This document shows, piece by piece, positions 45,630-55,230 of a stretch of DNA of 64,000 nt (its first letter is position 1; each line of letters begins with the position of its first letter). Both the position numbers and the translations under genes were made by a program. This DNA is from Clostridium moniliforme (GTDB lineage: Bacteria; Bacillota; Clostridia; Clostridiales; Clostridiaceae). The DNA lies in assembly GCF_017873235.1 (NCBI RefSeq), contig NZ_JAGGJZ010000006.1:1-64000 (forward strand), given 5' to 3'. The notes beneath the pieces were generated by a model. The model was given only the letters and a program-made list of their open reading frames with translations, did no database searches and had not been told where the DNA came from.

Positions 45630-47492
45630 CTATATTTCAAAAATATCATCTTTATTTAATGTTTTATCTACATATAATCTGTACCATATTATAAAGACTA
45701 TTATGCTCCAAACTTTTCTGCTATAATCACCTTTTCCTGCTTTGTGATCCTTTAGCATAGTTAAAACTTCTTCTTTATTTATCTCTTTAACTGGGTTGTT
45801 ATCTATTATATTAAATGCCCAATTATAAAGTTCATTTTTAAGCCAAACTCTCATTGGAACTGGATATCCTAATTTTCTCTTTGAATATAAATAATCAGGT
45901 AATTCATCTTTAAAAGCTTCTCTTAAAGCATATTTTGTAGTGAATTTTTGAATCTTTTCATCCTTTGTAAGAGTTGATGCTAATTTAAATACTTCCTTAT
46001 CAACAAATGGAACTCTAATCTCCAAAGAGTTTGCCATAGACATTCTATCTGCCTTAGTTAATATGTCTCCAACAAGCCATGTATTTATATCAATATATTG
46101 TCTTTTTATTACATTATCATAATTCTTAACATCTTTAAATAAGTTTTCTGTTAGTTCTAAGTCATTTCTTGATGAACTATAATTTTTAAACACTTTAGCT
46201 TTTTCTCTTTCATTAAATATGTTAGCATTACCTACATATCTTTTTTCTAGAGAGGTTGTCCCTCTTACAATAAAACTTTTCCCTCTAACTGTATCAGGTA
46301 TTGCCCCTGCCATTGATTTTAATAAACTTTTCATTCCACTTGGCATATAATTAAACATTTTTAATGATTCATCTTCAGTATAAATATTATACCCACCAAA
46401 AAATTCATCTGAACCTTCTCCAGATAAAATTACTTTATAATCTTTACTAACTTCCTTACAAATATGATATAAAGGAATAATTGAAGGGTCCCCTATTGGA
46501 CTATCCATATGATAAACTATTTTAGGTAACTCCTTAACATAGTCCTTATAATTTAATCTTATACTTACATTTTTTATTCCTATATCATCTGCAAATCTTT
46601 TAGCACTAGTTGTTTCATCATAACCATCAACATCAAAACCTATTGTATAAGATACTATGTTTGGATTTATTTCACTTGCAAGCTTAGTTATTATTGATGA
46701 ATCTATTCCACTTGATAAGAAAGTTGCAACAGGTACATCACTTTCTAAATGCTTACTTACTGTATCTCTCATTACAGCTTTTATTTGAGCCTTTAATTCT
46801 TCTTTATCATGATTTTTTTCATTAAATTCCACATTAAAATATCTTTCTATCTTTATGTCACCATTTAAATCTTTTTCTAATAAATGACCTGGTGGAAGTA
46901 TTTTTATTTCTTTAAAGATACTATCATTTGAAGGTATATATTGGAAGGTTGCATATTGACCAATTACGTCACTTCTATAAGTTAAGTTTTCATTTATTTC
47001 ATGAAGTGCTTTTAATTCTGATGAAAAATAAAGTCCTCCATCTTTTTTCATATAATATAATGGTTTTATACCAAAATTATCTCTTAGAGCAGTTATTTTT
47101 TCTCTTTCTTTATCATAAATAACAATTGCAAACATCCCTCTTAATTTATTAACTAACTCTTTTCCCATACAATCATAAAGAGTTGCTATTACTTCAATTT
47201 CAGAATGTGTTTCAAATTCATATCCCTTTTTAATTAATTCTTCTCTAAGTTCTTTATAGTTATATATCTCACCATTAAAAACAATTGTATATTTTTCTTT
47301 ATAAGTAAAAGGTTGTGCTCCATTTTCTATATCTATAATACTTAATCTATTAAATACAAATAATGCATTTTCATGTAGAACTTGCTTAGTATCATTTGGT
47401 CCCCTATGTATAATACTTTCTGCACATTTTCTACAAATGCTAACATCTTTATCAGTTAAATGTTCCTTAAATAGTTGTAAAAATCCACACAT
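45630..47492 (-). CDS. asnB: asparagine synthase (glutamine-hydrolysing)
   Basis: A 620-residue class II amidotransferase that makes asparagine from aspartate, glutamine and ATP. Cys2 after the initiator Met is the glutaminase nucleophile (MCGFLQLF), with HRGPNDT and FNGEIYNYKELR in the N-terminal domain. The ATP-pyrophosphatase loop LSSGIDSS is at about 259-266, and GEGSDEFFGGY follows. ATG start behind AAAGGGG. It lies downstream of nothing and upstream of the M-box promoter, so it is a single-gene unit. It could alternatively be an AsnB-like enzyme amidating another substrate. Confidence 0.92.
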   Translation of the reverse strand: MCGFLQLFKEHLTDKDVSICRKCAESIIHRGPNDTKQVLHENALFVFNRLSIIDIENGAQPFTYKEKYTIVFNGEIYNYKELREELIKKGYEFETHSEIEVIATLYDCMGKELVNKLRGMFAIVIYDKEREKITALRDNFGIKPLYYMKKDGGLYFSSELKALHEINENLTYRSDVIGQYATFQYIPSNDSIFKEIKILPPGHLLEKDLNGDIKIERYFNVEFNEKNHDKEELKAQIKAVMRDTVSKHLESDVPVATFLSSGIDSSIITKLASEINPNIVSYTIGFDVDGYDETTSAKRFADDIGIKNVSIRLNYKDYVKELPKIVYHMDSPIGDPSIIPLYHICKEVSKDYKVILSGEGSDEFFGGYNIYTEDESLKMFNYMPSGMKSLLKSMAGAIPDTVRGKSFIVRGTTSLEKRYVGNANIFNEREKAKVFKNYSSSRNDLELTENLFKDVKNYDNVIKRQYIDINTWLVGDILTKADRMSMANSLEIRVPFVDKEVFKLASTLTKDEKIQKFTTKYALREAFKDELPDYLYSKRKLGYPVPMRVWLKNELYNWAFNIIDNNPVKEINKEEVLTMLKDHKAGKGDYSRKVWSIIVFIIWYRLYVDKTLNKDDIFEI

Positions 47493-47857
47493 AATTATTT
47501 TTATCCCCTTTTTAATATTTAGTTTTATTTTTATATAAACATTTTATTTTTTTTGCTATATTCATAAATTACAAAAGCATTAGTTAAATATTACAATATA
47601 GTTAAAACTATATCTAAAATATTAAATATATGTCCATATTCATATTTTTCTATTTTATACTATTTTTTTAATTTTTACCATTATTTTTGAACAATTATAT
47701 ATATTTTTTTATTTTTATAATATAAATTAAATTTTTTATATTTTTATTAACATTTTATTAGTTTTTTAATTTATTAGTCAATTGTAAAAACAAATCAATT
47801 TCTGTATAATGATTTAGTAATTTAAACAACAAATTAATTTTAAAAGGAGAGAAAGAT
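47493..47857. promoter_or_regulatory. divergent AT-rich region with promoter for the response-regulator operon
   Basis: A 365-base gap between asnB and the divergent two-component operon. A good promoter on the plus strand has TTGTAA at 47782-47787, a 17-base spacer and TATAAT at 47805-47810, about 48 bases before the regulator start. A short inverted repeat ATATAGTTAAAACTATAT lies at 47596-47613, on the asnB side. The rest is extremely AT-rich, and no gene or recognised RNA is seen. Confidence 0.65.
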
Positions 47858-48532
47858 TTGAATATTTTAGTAGTTGACGATGAAATAAGCATATTACAAC
47901 TTATAAAAATGAATCTAGAACTTCACAATTACAAAGTAAATACTGCAACTTGCGGAAATGATGCTATAGAATCAATTATAAAAGAAAAACCTGATATAAT
48001 AATTTTGGATGCAATGTTACCTGATATTAGTGGATTTGAACTTATAAATAAAATTAAACTTATTTCAGATATACCAATTGTAATGCTTACAGCTAAAGGC
48101 GATATTAATGATAAACTTTTAGGACTTCAATTAGGTGCTGAAGATTATATAACTAAACCATTTAATAGTACTGAACTACTTCTTAGAATTAAAGTAATTT
48201 CAAAAAGAATTAATAAACATAATGAAAATTCAAATAACTCTATTTCATTAGGTAAAATAAAAATATTAATTAATGAAAGAAAAGTTTTAGTAGACTCAAA
48301 ATACATAGATTTAACATTTAAAGAATTTGAAGTTTTAAAATGCTTATGCAAAAATAAAAGCAGAGTTTTTAGTAGAGAGGAACTTCTAAATAAAGTTTGG
48401 GGATATGATTTTCAAGGAACTACTAGAGCAGTTGATATATTAGTTCAAAGACTTAGAAAAAAACTAGGTCCTTGTCAAGGTTATATAAAAACTCTTTATA
48501 AAGCAGGATACAAAATAGATGTTGAAAATTAA
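47858..48532 (+). CDS. OmpR-family response regulator of the organophosphate unit
   Basis: A 224-residue OmpR/PhoB regulator: acidic pair DDE (7-9), phospho-acceptor Asp51 in IIILDAMLPD, Lys in DYITKPFN, and a C-terminal winged helix (FKEFEVLKCLCKNKSRVFSR, then AVDILVQRLRKKLG). TTG start at 47858 behind AAAGGAGAG. It is the first gene of a colinear group with a kinase, an unknown membrane protein, a solute-binding protein and an OPA transporter, which it probably regulates. Confidence 0.9.
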   Translation: MNILVVDDEISILQLIKMNLELHNYKVNTATCGNDAIESIIKEKPDIIILDAMLPDISGFELINKIKLISDIPIVMLTAKGDINDKLLGLQLGAEDYITKPFNSTELLLRIKVISKRINKHNENSNNSISLGKIKILINERKVLVDSKYIDLTFKEFEVLKCLCKNKSRVFSREELLNKVWGYDFQGTTRAVDILVQRLRKKLGPCQGYIKTLYKAGYKIDVEN

Positions 48533-49904
48533 ATTAACCCTTAAACAGAAAATCATATTAACATATATAGCTATTTTAGTTCCAATTATAACCTTTATAT
48601 ATATTGTTAATTTTAATACTCTTTCTAAAAACTTATTAGATAACTCTCTTGAATATCTACTAAAAGAAAGTAACACTATGGGAGGATATATTGAAAACTT
48701 ACTAGAAGCTAATAAAAATCCTAACAAGGAAGAAGTTTTCAAATCTATCTCTCCATTTATTGCAACTAATTTAAGTAATAGGTTTAATATTAGAGTTCAA
48801 ACAATAAGTAATTCAGGTCAAATAACCTATGATTCAGACAAAAATCAGATTAGTTTATACAACAAAGATATTGATAAAGCCCTTGATGGTTCTCAATCTT
48901 ACATTATAAAAAAAATAGATGGTGTTCCTTATATATTTTTATCAACTCCTGTATTTTATAATAATACTAACTGTGGAGTTTTTAGATTAATATTAAAAAA
49001 TTCCTCTTCTGTTTCAATATTAAATAATACCTTAACTATAATGATAATTGTTGGAATTATTGCTATTTTCATAGGAGTAATTTTAATACTTGCCTTTTCA
49101 AAAGAAATTGTAACCCCAATTTTAACACTAAAAGAAAAATCAAAGAAAATTTCTAAAGGAAATTTTGGTGAAAAGGTTCAAATTAATAGTGGTGATGAAA
49201 TTGAAGATTTAGCAAATACTTTTAATTTAATGAGTGAAAATATTGAAAAATATATAAGTGAACTTAAGGAAGCTAAGGTTAAGCAAAAAAAATTCTTTGA
49301 TAATATATCTCATGAATTTAAAACTCCTCTTACTGCAATAATCGGCTTTTCTGAAATAATTCCACAATTAAAGGATGAAGAAAAAATAATAAAAAGTTCT
49401 TCTTTAATTGAAAAAGAAGGACGTCGATTATTAACATTAGTAGATGAAATTTTAATTTTGGCAAAATCTAATAACGAAAACTTTGCAATTTATGCTACTT
49501 ATATAAACCTTAAAGATTTAATTGATGAATGTTTAAATATATTACATATAAAACTTTATAACTATCATATAAAAGTAATAAAAAAATACGATAATATATT
49601 TATCTATGGTGATTATGATAAAACAAAGCAAATCTTTATAAATGTTATTGATAATGCTATAAAATATAGTGGATGTGAAAATATAGAAATTGTATCAAAA
49701 GTTTATGGAGACAGAATAGAAATTTCTATTTCTGATGATGGTATTGGATTTGACACTTCAAATATAAAAAGTACACAGGGAAATGGATTAGGTCTAAACA
49801 TATGTAAAAATATACTGGCTAGCCAAAATGGAGATTTTAAAATTCAAAGTACATTGGATGAAGGTACTACTATAAAAATTACTTTCTTTAAACAAAAAGA
49901 ATAA
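48519..49904 (+). CDS. sensor histidine kinase of the organophosphate unit
   Basis: A 461-residue kinase: membrane helices at about 12-32 and 172-193 flank an extracellular sensor domain of about 140 residues, then a HAMP linker (about 195-245), His265 in FFDNISHEFKTPLTAIIGFSE, and the ATP-binding boxes (VIDNAIKYS, SDDGIGFD, GNGLGLNICK). Its start overlaps the regulator gene by 14 bases. It may detect the ligand through the solute-binding protein encoded two genes downstream. Confidence 0.9.
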   Translation: MLKIKLTLKQKIILTYIAILVPIITFIYIVNFNTLSKNLLDNSLEYLLKESNTMGGYIENLLEANKNPNKEEVFKSISPFIATNLSNRFNIRVQTISNSGQITYDSDKNQISLYNKDIDKALDGSQSYIIKKIDGVPYIFLSTPVFYNNTNCGVFRLILKNSSSVSILNNTLTIMIIVGIIAIFIGVILILAFSKEIVTPILTLKEKSKKISKGNFGEKVQINSGDEIEDLANTFNLMSENIEKYISELKEAKVKQKKFFDNISHEFKTPLTAIIGFSEIIPQLKDEEKIIKSSSLIEKEGRRLLTLVDEILILAKSNNENFAIYATYINLKDLIDECLNILHIKLYNYHIKVIKKYDNIFIYGDYDKTKQIFINVIDNAIKYSGCENIEIVSKVYGDRIEISISDDGIGFDTSNIKSTQGNGLGLNICKNILASQNGDFKIQSTLDEGTTIKITFFKQKE

Positions 49905-49931
49905 TATATATAATCTTGAAAGGAACTTTTT

Positions 49932-50720
49932 ATGAGTAAGAATTTAAAGAATATATTACTATTATATTTTATATTTATAATTTCATGTTTAATATTTTAC
50001 TTTTACTCTACAAGAATTGTATATAATAATTTAAAAGTTATTGATAATTTTGAATCTACAAAAAATTCTTTTACGATTAAAGTGCCAAGTAAAATATTAA
50101 TTCATAATAAATATTTAGGTGATGTAAAAATTAATAACAACTTATTAATGAATGATATATTAAGATATTTCTCTAATATATCTTCATCTAGCTCAAAAAA
50201 TAATAAACCTATAAAAAATGATAATGTTGTAACTCTTTCTGGTAAAATCTATTATTCAAATGGTAATACAGAAAATTTTACTGTAAATAATGCTTTAACA
50301 CTAAAAAATAAAACTTATTACAACAATTCATACTATATTAATACGTTAAGAAATACACTATTTAATTGTTTATATAATTATCACCATGTATTAAAGATAA
50401 TTAATAATTCAAATTCAAAAATAGTTTGTATAAAAAACCATAAATCTCATACTTTAAATAAAAAAGAAAAAGAAAAATTATTATCTTCTTTGAAAAACTT
50501 TAAAACTATGGAAGATAACAAGGATTTTTTAAATATTAATTTAAATGAGAATCCTAAATTTGTTTTTAATATTTTTATTGATGGCAATAATAATTCCATA
50601 GCAAATAATACAATATATCTTATTGTTTATAAAAATTATTTAGTTCTTCAATACTTAGGAGATGAAAATGGTAAAAATATTTATATAAAAGGTGATCTTA
50701 ATGAAAATAGTTTTACATAA
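49932..50720 (+). CDS. membrane-anchored protein of unknown function (possibly DUF3919)
   Basis: A 262-residue protein with one N-terminal membrane helix (about 9-26) and an extracellular, Asn/Lys-rich remainder. The stretch FTIKVPSKILIHNKYLGDVK, then FTVNNALTLKNKTYY, is reminiscent of DUF3919, but I am not certain of the match. It lies between the kinase gene (27 bases after it) and the solute-binding protein gene (overlapping it by 20 bases), so it is part of the same unit and may assist signal detection at the cell surface. ATG start behind AAAGGA. Confidence 0.6.
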   Translation: MSKNLKNILLLYFIFIISCLIFYFYSTRIVYNNLKVIDNFESTKNSFTIKVPSKILIHNKYLGDVKINNNLLMNDILRYFSNISSSSSKNNKPIKNDNVVTLSGKIYYSNGNTENFTVNNALTLKNKTYYNNSYYINTLRNTLFNCLYNYHHVLKIINNSNSKIVCIKNHKSHTLNKKEKEKLLSSLKNFKTMEDNKDFLNINLNENPKFVFNIFIDGNNNSIANNTIYLIVYKNYLVLQYLGDENGKNIYIKGDLNENSFT

Positions 50721-51723
50721 AAAAACATTTATACTTGGTATTTTAATTATTATTTTAATACCATTAATTTATTATTTATCTCCTAGAAAGAAAGGGACTG
50801 AATACCCAAATCTTAAAGGTAAACATCTAACAGTTTATGTTGCTTTAAGAGAAGAAGAAGCAAAGAGTTTATTAGAAAAATTTAAAAAAGAAACTGGATG
50901 TACTTATGAGTATATAAAGCTTCCTACCGAAGAAGCTGTTAAAAGAATATTAGACGAAAAAAATAGTCCAAATGGAGATATATTTATAGGAGGTACTTGT
51001 GATGCTTATGAACTTCTAAAATCCAAAAATGCCTTAGCTAAATATAAATCACCTAATTCCTATGATATTCCATCAAAATATAAAGATTCTCAAGGTTATT
51101 GGACAGGTTTTCAATTAGATACATTAGCTATAGGTATTAATAAGTCTATCTGGAATAAACATTTTGCTTCAAAAAGAATTAAGCTACCTGAGAGTTTTGA
51201 AGACTTGCTATCACCTGAATATAAAGGAAAAATAATAATGCCAAATCCAGAAACTTCTGGTACTGGATATACATTTTTAGCTTGTCTTTATCAACAATTA
51301 GGAAAATCTGGATATAAAGACTTTATAAAAAAATTGAAAAATAATATATCATCTTATACTGTTAGTGGATTTAATTCAATTCAAAGAGTTTCATCTGGAG
51401 AATATGCTGTTACAGTAGATTTCTTAGGAGATCAGCTTATTTATAAAAAATCTAATCCTAACATTATGAGTATTACACCTAAAAATACTGGCTGGAATGT
51501 AGATTCTATAGCTGAAATTAATAATTGCTCAAATAAAAAAGTAGCTGAAGCTTTTATAGATTTTATACTTTCTGATAATACGGCAAATAATCTTTCTGTA
51601 GTTTCTAAAGCTATATCAACAAAAAAAACTAATGATATTACTCAAAACATATATGAGGGATATAGTTTTAAAAAAGCAGCTTTAGAAAGAAATAATATTA
51701 TGAATATTTTCAATAATAACTAA
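50701..51723 (+). CDS. membrane-tethered extracellular solute-binding protein (PBP2 fold, PgtC/HptA-like)
   Basis: A 340-residue type 2 periplasmic-binding-fold protein with an uncleaved-looking N-terminal helix rather than a lipobox, so it is probably tethered to the membrane. LTVYVALREEEAKSLLEKFK opens the fold, and MPNPETSGTGYTFLACLYQQ and GWNVDSIAEI follow. Similar proteins next to organophosphate transporters (PgtC, HptA) serve as sensors rather than importers. No ABC permease gene is present, which favours a sensory role. The start at ATG 50701 has AAAGGTGA upstream; a GTG nine bases earlier lies in that site. Confidence 0.8.
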   Translation: MKIVLHKKTFILGILIIILIPLIYYLSPRKKGTEYPNLKGKHLTVYVALREEEAKSLLEKFKKETGCTYEYIKLPTEEAVKRILDEKNSPNGDIFIGGTCDAYELLKSKNALAKYKSPNSYDIPSKYKDSQGYWTGFQLDTLAIGINKSIWNKHFASKRIKLPESFEDLLSPEYKGKIIMPNPETSGTGYTFLACLYQQLGKSGYKDFIKKLKNNISSYTVSGFNSIQRVSSGEYAVTVDFLGDQLIYKKSNPNIMSITPKNTGWNVDSIAEINNCSNKKVAEAFIDFILSDNTANNLSVVSKAISTKKTNDITQNIYEGYSFKKAALERNNIMNIFNNN

Positions 51724-51747
51724 AATTAAAAAATACAAAATATTTTA

Positions 51748-51790
51748 AAATCTCTGAAATGTTACATTTATGAAACACTTCGGAGATTTT
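51748..51790 (+). terminator. hairpin between the solute-binding protein and transporter genes
   Basis: Arms about 51748-51763 and 51773-51790 pair with a few mismatches around ACATTTATG, followed by TTTTCTTG. It could terminate or only attenuate, leaving the transporter gene with partly separate expression. Confidence 0.7.
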
Positions 51791-51876
51791 CTTGTATATT
51801 AATTATTTTATTATATTAATGTAAAAAAATTATAGAAAACGTAATCAGATATATTTGTATTTTAGGAGGACTTAGG

Positions 51877-53205
51877 ATGTTTAATTTTTTTAAACCGGCA
51901 CCTGCTATTGAAAGGCTGCCAAAAGATAAAATACCTTCAGCCTACAGGGCTTATCGTACTCGTATGTTTCTTATGATGTTTGTTGGTTATGCAGGGTATT
52001 ACTTAGTAAGAAAAAACTTTGCAATAGCATCACCATTTTTAATTAATAATTATCACTTTACTAAAACAGATATTGGTTTAATAAGTACTGGACTTGCTGT
52101 AGCTTATGGTTTAGGTAAGTTTGTTTTAGGAAGTTTAGCTGATAGATCAAACGTTAAATATTTCTTAGGATTTGGACTTTTAGCATCTTCAATAATTAGT
52201 ATTTTTATGGGATTTACAACTGGAGTTTGGCTTTTCTTAATACTTATGATTATTAACGGATTATTCCAAGCAATGGGTGCCCCACCATGTTCTATAATAA
52301 TCGGAAAATGGTTCTCACAAAATGAAAGAGGACTAAAAATGGGAATATGGAATACATCACATAATGTTGGTGGTGGACTTATAGCTCCTATAGCTACTTT
52401 AGCATTAATTATGTTTGGATCAAATAACTTTCAAAGTATATTCTTCTTACCAGCTGCTATTTGTATTGTAATTGCTATTTTTGTGTTTATTATAGGAGCA
52501 GATACTCCTGAATCAGTTGGATTACCTCCAATTGAAGAATATAGAAATGATTATCCAGAAGTTAAAGTTGATGAACCAGTAAACTTAACTTCAAAAGAAA
52601 TAATAGTAAAATATGTTTTAAAAAATAAATATGTTTGGTACCTATGCTTAGCTAATATATTCGTATATTTAATAAGACAAGGTGTTGTTAACTGGATTCC
52701 AATATATCTTCAACAAGATAAAGGATTCTCAGTTGCTGACTCAAACTGGGCAATGTTCTTATTTGAATATGCTGCAATTCCAGCTTCTATATTACTTGGA
52801 TGGCTTTCAGATGTTTTATTTAAAGGTAAGCGTGCTCCACTTAGTATAATATGTATGATTGGTGTTATATTTGCAGTAATTGCTTATTGGACAACTGCAA
52901 GTTATATGGTAACTATGGTTTCAGTTGCTGTAATAGGTTGTTTCATATATGGACCACAATTATTAATTGGTATGAGCTTAATTGATATTGTTCCAAACTT
53001 TGCTGTTGGTTCTGCTGTTGGTCTATCAGGTCTTTGTGCATACCTTCTAGGTGAACTTATGGCTGACTTAGTTATAGGATTTATAGCAGATCACTTTGGA
53101 TGGAATGGAGCTTTCATGTTTATAATAGTTGGTGCCGTAATTGCATTACTATTATTATGTTTAACTTTAGGTATTAAAAAACCTACTAATGAAGAGACTA
53201 ATTAA
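51877..53205 (+). CDS. OPA-family organophosphate:phosphate antiporter (PgtP/GlpT/UhpT-like)
   Basis: A 442-residue MFS protein with twelve membrane helices and OPA-family features: N-terminal RMFLMMFVGYAGYYLVRKNF, then GLAVAYGLGKFVLGSLADRS and GMGAPPCS-type loops. These carriers exchange phosphorylated metabolites (phosphoglycerate, glycerol-3-phosphate or hexose-6-phosphate) for phosphate. The exact substrate cannot be read from the sequence; linkage to a PgtC-like protein makes phosphoglycerate or hexose phosphate plausible. ATG start behind AGGAGGA. Confidence 0.9.
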   Translation: MFNFFKPAPAIERLPKDKIPSAYRAYRTRMFLMMFVGYAGYYLVRKNFAIASPFLINNYHFTKTDIGLISTGLAVAYGLGKFVLGSLADRSNVKYFLGFGLLASSIISIFMGFTTGVWLFLILMIINGLFQAMGAPPCSIIIGKWFSQNERGLKMGIWNTSHNVGGGLIAPIATLALIMFGSNNFQSIFFLPAAICIVIAIFVFIIGADTPESVGLPPIEEYRNDYPEVKVDEPVNLTSKEIIVKYVLKNKYVWYLCLANIFVYLIRQGVVNWIPIYLQQDKGFSVADSNWAMFLFEYAAIPASILLGWLSDVLFKGKRAPLSIICMIGVIFAVIAYWTTASYMVTMVSVAVIGCFIYGPQLLIGMSLIDIVPNFAVGSAVGLSGLCAYLLGELMADLVIGFIADHFGWNGAFMFIIVGAVIALLLLCLTLGIKKPTNEETN

Positions 53206-53230
53206 TTTACAATTAATTTAGTATATATGG

Positions 53231-53287
53231 GAACTTTATTAAGTAATACATTTTAAATTATGCATTCTTAATAAGGTTCTCTTTTTT
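53231..53287 (+). terminator. terminator of the OPA transporter gene
   Basis: Arms 53231-53243 and 53267-53279 pair over 13 bases with one G-T wobble, followed by T6. The rest of the gap to 53555 holds a separate 11-base inverted repeat at 53346-53377 and AT-rich sequence. Confidence 0.8.
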
Positions 53288-53345
53288 ATAAATTTATATT
53301 TTTAGTAAACAATATTTTTATTTTATTATCAATTTTAAATAATTT

Positions 53346-53377
53346 TAAACGTTATCCTAAATTTATGATAACGTTTA
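53346..53377. repeat. inverted repeat of unknown role upstream of the MFS gene
   Basis: TAAACGTTATC and GATAACGTTTA form perfect 11-base arms around a ten-base loop, about 180 bases before the MFS gene. A T-rich tract follows on the plus strand. It could be a second terminator or an operator. Confidence 0.45.
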
Positions 53378-53555
53378 ATTTTTGTTGTAAAATTAATTTA
53401 TATAATAATTAACCTTCTTAATTTATCTTTTGACTCTCGCATGTATTAACTTAATTCTTAACAGAAAAAGAAGGATGAATACTTATTAATGATATTAAAA
53501 ACATAAAAAATTATTAATATAATTTGGTTCTTATACATACAAGGGAGGAATACTT

Positions 53556-54983
53556 ATGAATAATATTAAAAACTCAAAGAAATCATCAAGTGAAAAAAAT
53601 TTAAGTTCTTCATCTAATGGGAACTTAATTGATTTTTTTACGAGTAATGATCCTACTTGGGATAAACGTTGGAAGTATAATTGTGTAATTTTTATACTTA
53701 GTTATATTTTTATGGGGGCTGTAACAGGTATAACAAACGATGCATTTATTTCTTACTTAAACCTAACTGTACCAGATGTTGTTAAAGCTCTTCCAACATA
53801 TACTTCAATTGCTACTCTTATAATTGCAGGAATTCTTTTATTAATTCATAAACTTGGTTATAAAAAAGTAATTCTATCTGCACCTATAATTCTAATAATA
53901 GCACTATTATCTTGCATATATTCTAGAAATACTATAATTATTATGATTGCAAATATATTAGTTACTATAGGGGCTGCACTATTTGATTTTATTTATCCAC
54001 TTATGTTTACTTCTTATACTCCTAGTGATAAAAGAGTTTCTATGTTCTCAAAAGTTATGTATGCTAATTTAATCAGCCAATCTCTTTTAACATTTTTTGA
54101 TGGTAAAATTGTTGTTTGGAAATTTAGTAAATTATTAGATTTAAGTTATGATAATGCAGCTATTTTATCAGAACATCAAAATGAGATGAATTCTTTTCAA
54201 TTAAATGCATATACATCATCTTATACATTTGTTTTATGGATTGCAATTATATTTACTTTATTAGCTTTAATTTGCTTATTTTTCTTGAAAGAAAAAGTTG
54301 AAGATTATAGAGAAACAGAAGAAGAACTTAAAGAAAGAAAAGCTAGTAATAAATTTGATATTAAAATATTCTTCAATAAATATATAATAATGTGGATTGT
54401 AATATTTAGTATAATAAGATTTGGTGCTTTACTTGTAACACCATACTTCCCTATTTACTTAAATAACTTCCTACACATTAGTAGAGGAACTGTATCTACA
54501 ATAATCACATTACAAACAATAGCTATGGTTTTAGGATTCTTAGTAGCACCTTATTTAGAAAAAAAATTAGGTTCTATAGTTACTATTGTTATTACACTTT
54601 TAGGTTGTGTTCCTCTAATGCTATTAATGGCAAATGGTGCAATGTTTACTTCTAATGTAGCTTTGATAATTGGTGCAATATTATTCTTAAGATCAGGATT
54701 TGCAAATGCTTCAAATCCAATACAACAATCATTACCTCTTACATTTGTACCTAAAAACTTAAAACCAACTTTTAGTTCACTTCTTCTTCTTGTAAATTCA
54801 ATAGTTGGAATATTTGCAGGAATATATACTAAAAATTCTTTATTAGTGAACAATTCAGGTTACTCAAAGGCTTATTATATAGCTGGTGTACTTTACACAA
54901 TTGCTATGATACTATTATTAGTTTTATTTACTAAAAAATATAATAGATCATTTAGCAAAAAGGATGAAGAAAAACAAAATTAG
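53556..54983 (+). CDS. MFS transporter
   Basis: A 475-residue, twelve-helix major facilitator protein with a Ser/Asn-rich cytoplasmic N-terminus (about 45 residues) and a central charged loop (about 245-270). The loop between helices 4 and 5 contains YTPSDKRVSMFSKVMYANLI, and RSGFANASNPIQQSLPLTFV lies in the second half. The substrate is unknown, and it is not of the OPA type. ATG start behind GGGAGGA. Single-gene unit closed by a long hairpin. Confidence 0.82.
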   Translation: MNNIKNSKKSSSEKNLSSSSNGNLIDFFTSNDPTWDKRWKYNCVIFILSYIFMGAVTGITNDAFISYLNLTVPDVVKALPTYTSIATLIIAGILLLIHKLGYKKVILSAPIILIIALLSCIYSRNTIIIMIANILVTIGAALFDFIYPLMFTSYTPSDKRVSMFSKVMYANLISQSLLTFFDGKIVVWKFSKLLDLSYDNAAILSEHQNEMNSFQLNAYTSSYTFVLWIAIIFTLLALICLFFLKEKVEDYRETEEELKERKASNKFDIKIFFNKYIIMWIVIFSIIRFGALLVTPYFPIYLNNFLHISRGTVSTIITLQTIAMVLGFLVAPYLEKKLGSIVTIVITLLGCVPLMLLMANGAMFTSNVALIIGAILFLRSGFANASNPIQQSLPLTFVPKNLKPTFSSLLLLVNSIVGIFAGIYTKNSLLVNNSGYSKAYYIAGVLYTIAMILLLVLFTKKYNRSFSKKDEEKQN

Positions 54984-55010
54984 CCTCTTCTAAAAATAAT
55001 AAATATAATT

Positions 55011-55052
55011 AAAGGCACAATAATATAAATAATTTTATATTATTGTGCCTTT
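55011..55052 (+). terminator. terminator of the MFS gene
   Basis: Perfect 19-base arms (55011-55029 and 55034-55052) with a four-base loop and a T-rich end. Confidence 0.9.
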
Positions 55053-55084
55053 TATATATGAAAAATAAATTTTTCATAATATAA

Positions 55085-55201
55085 AGTATACTATATATGA
55101 TTTAATATATATTATTTGACATTTTTATCATAAAGTATTATAAATAATATATGATATTTTCTAAAAATAGTATACTATATTACATTTATATAAAGTATAC
55201 T
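55085..55201 (+). promoter_or_regulatory. gap promoter with three identical palindromic operators
   Basis: A strong promoter has TTGACA at 55116-55121, a 17-base spacer and TATAAA at 55139-55144. Three copies of the palindrome AGTATACT surround it, at 55085-55092, 55169-55176 and 55194-55201. Copies one and three share the longer ATAAAGTATACTATATAT. One site is upstream of the -35 and two lie in the leader after the start point, so a repressor could act by looping or roadblock. The cognate regulator is not in the window. Confidence 0.7.
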
Positions 55202-55230
55202 ATATATTATTAAAATGAGGTGGTACATAA

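Noticed and set aside
49932..51723. ABC importer for the PBP2-fold solute-binding protein
   Set aside because: No permease or ATPase gene accompanies it, and the linked carrier is a secondary OPA antiporter.
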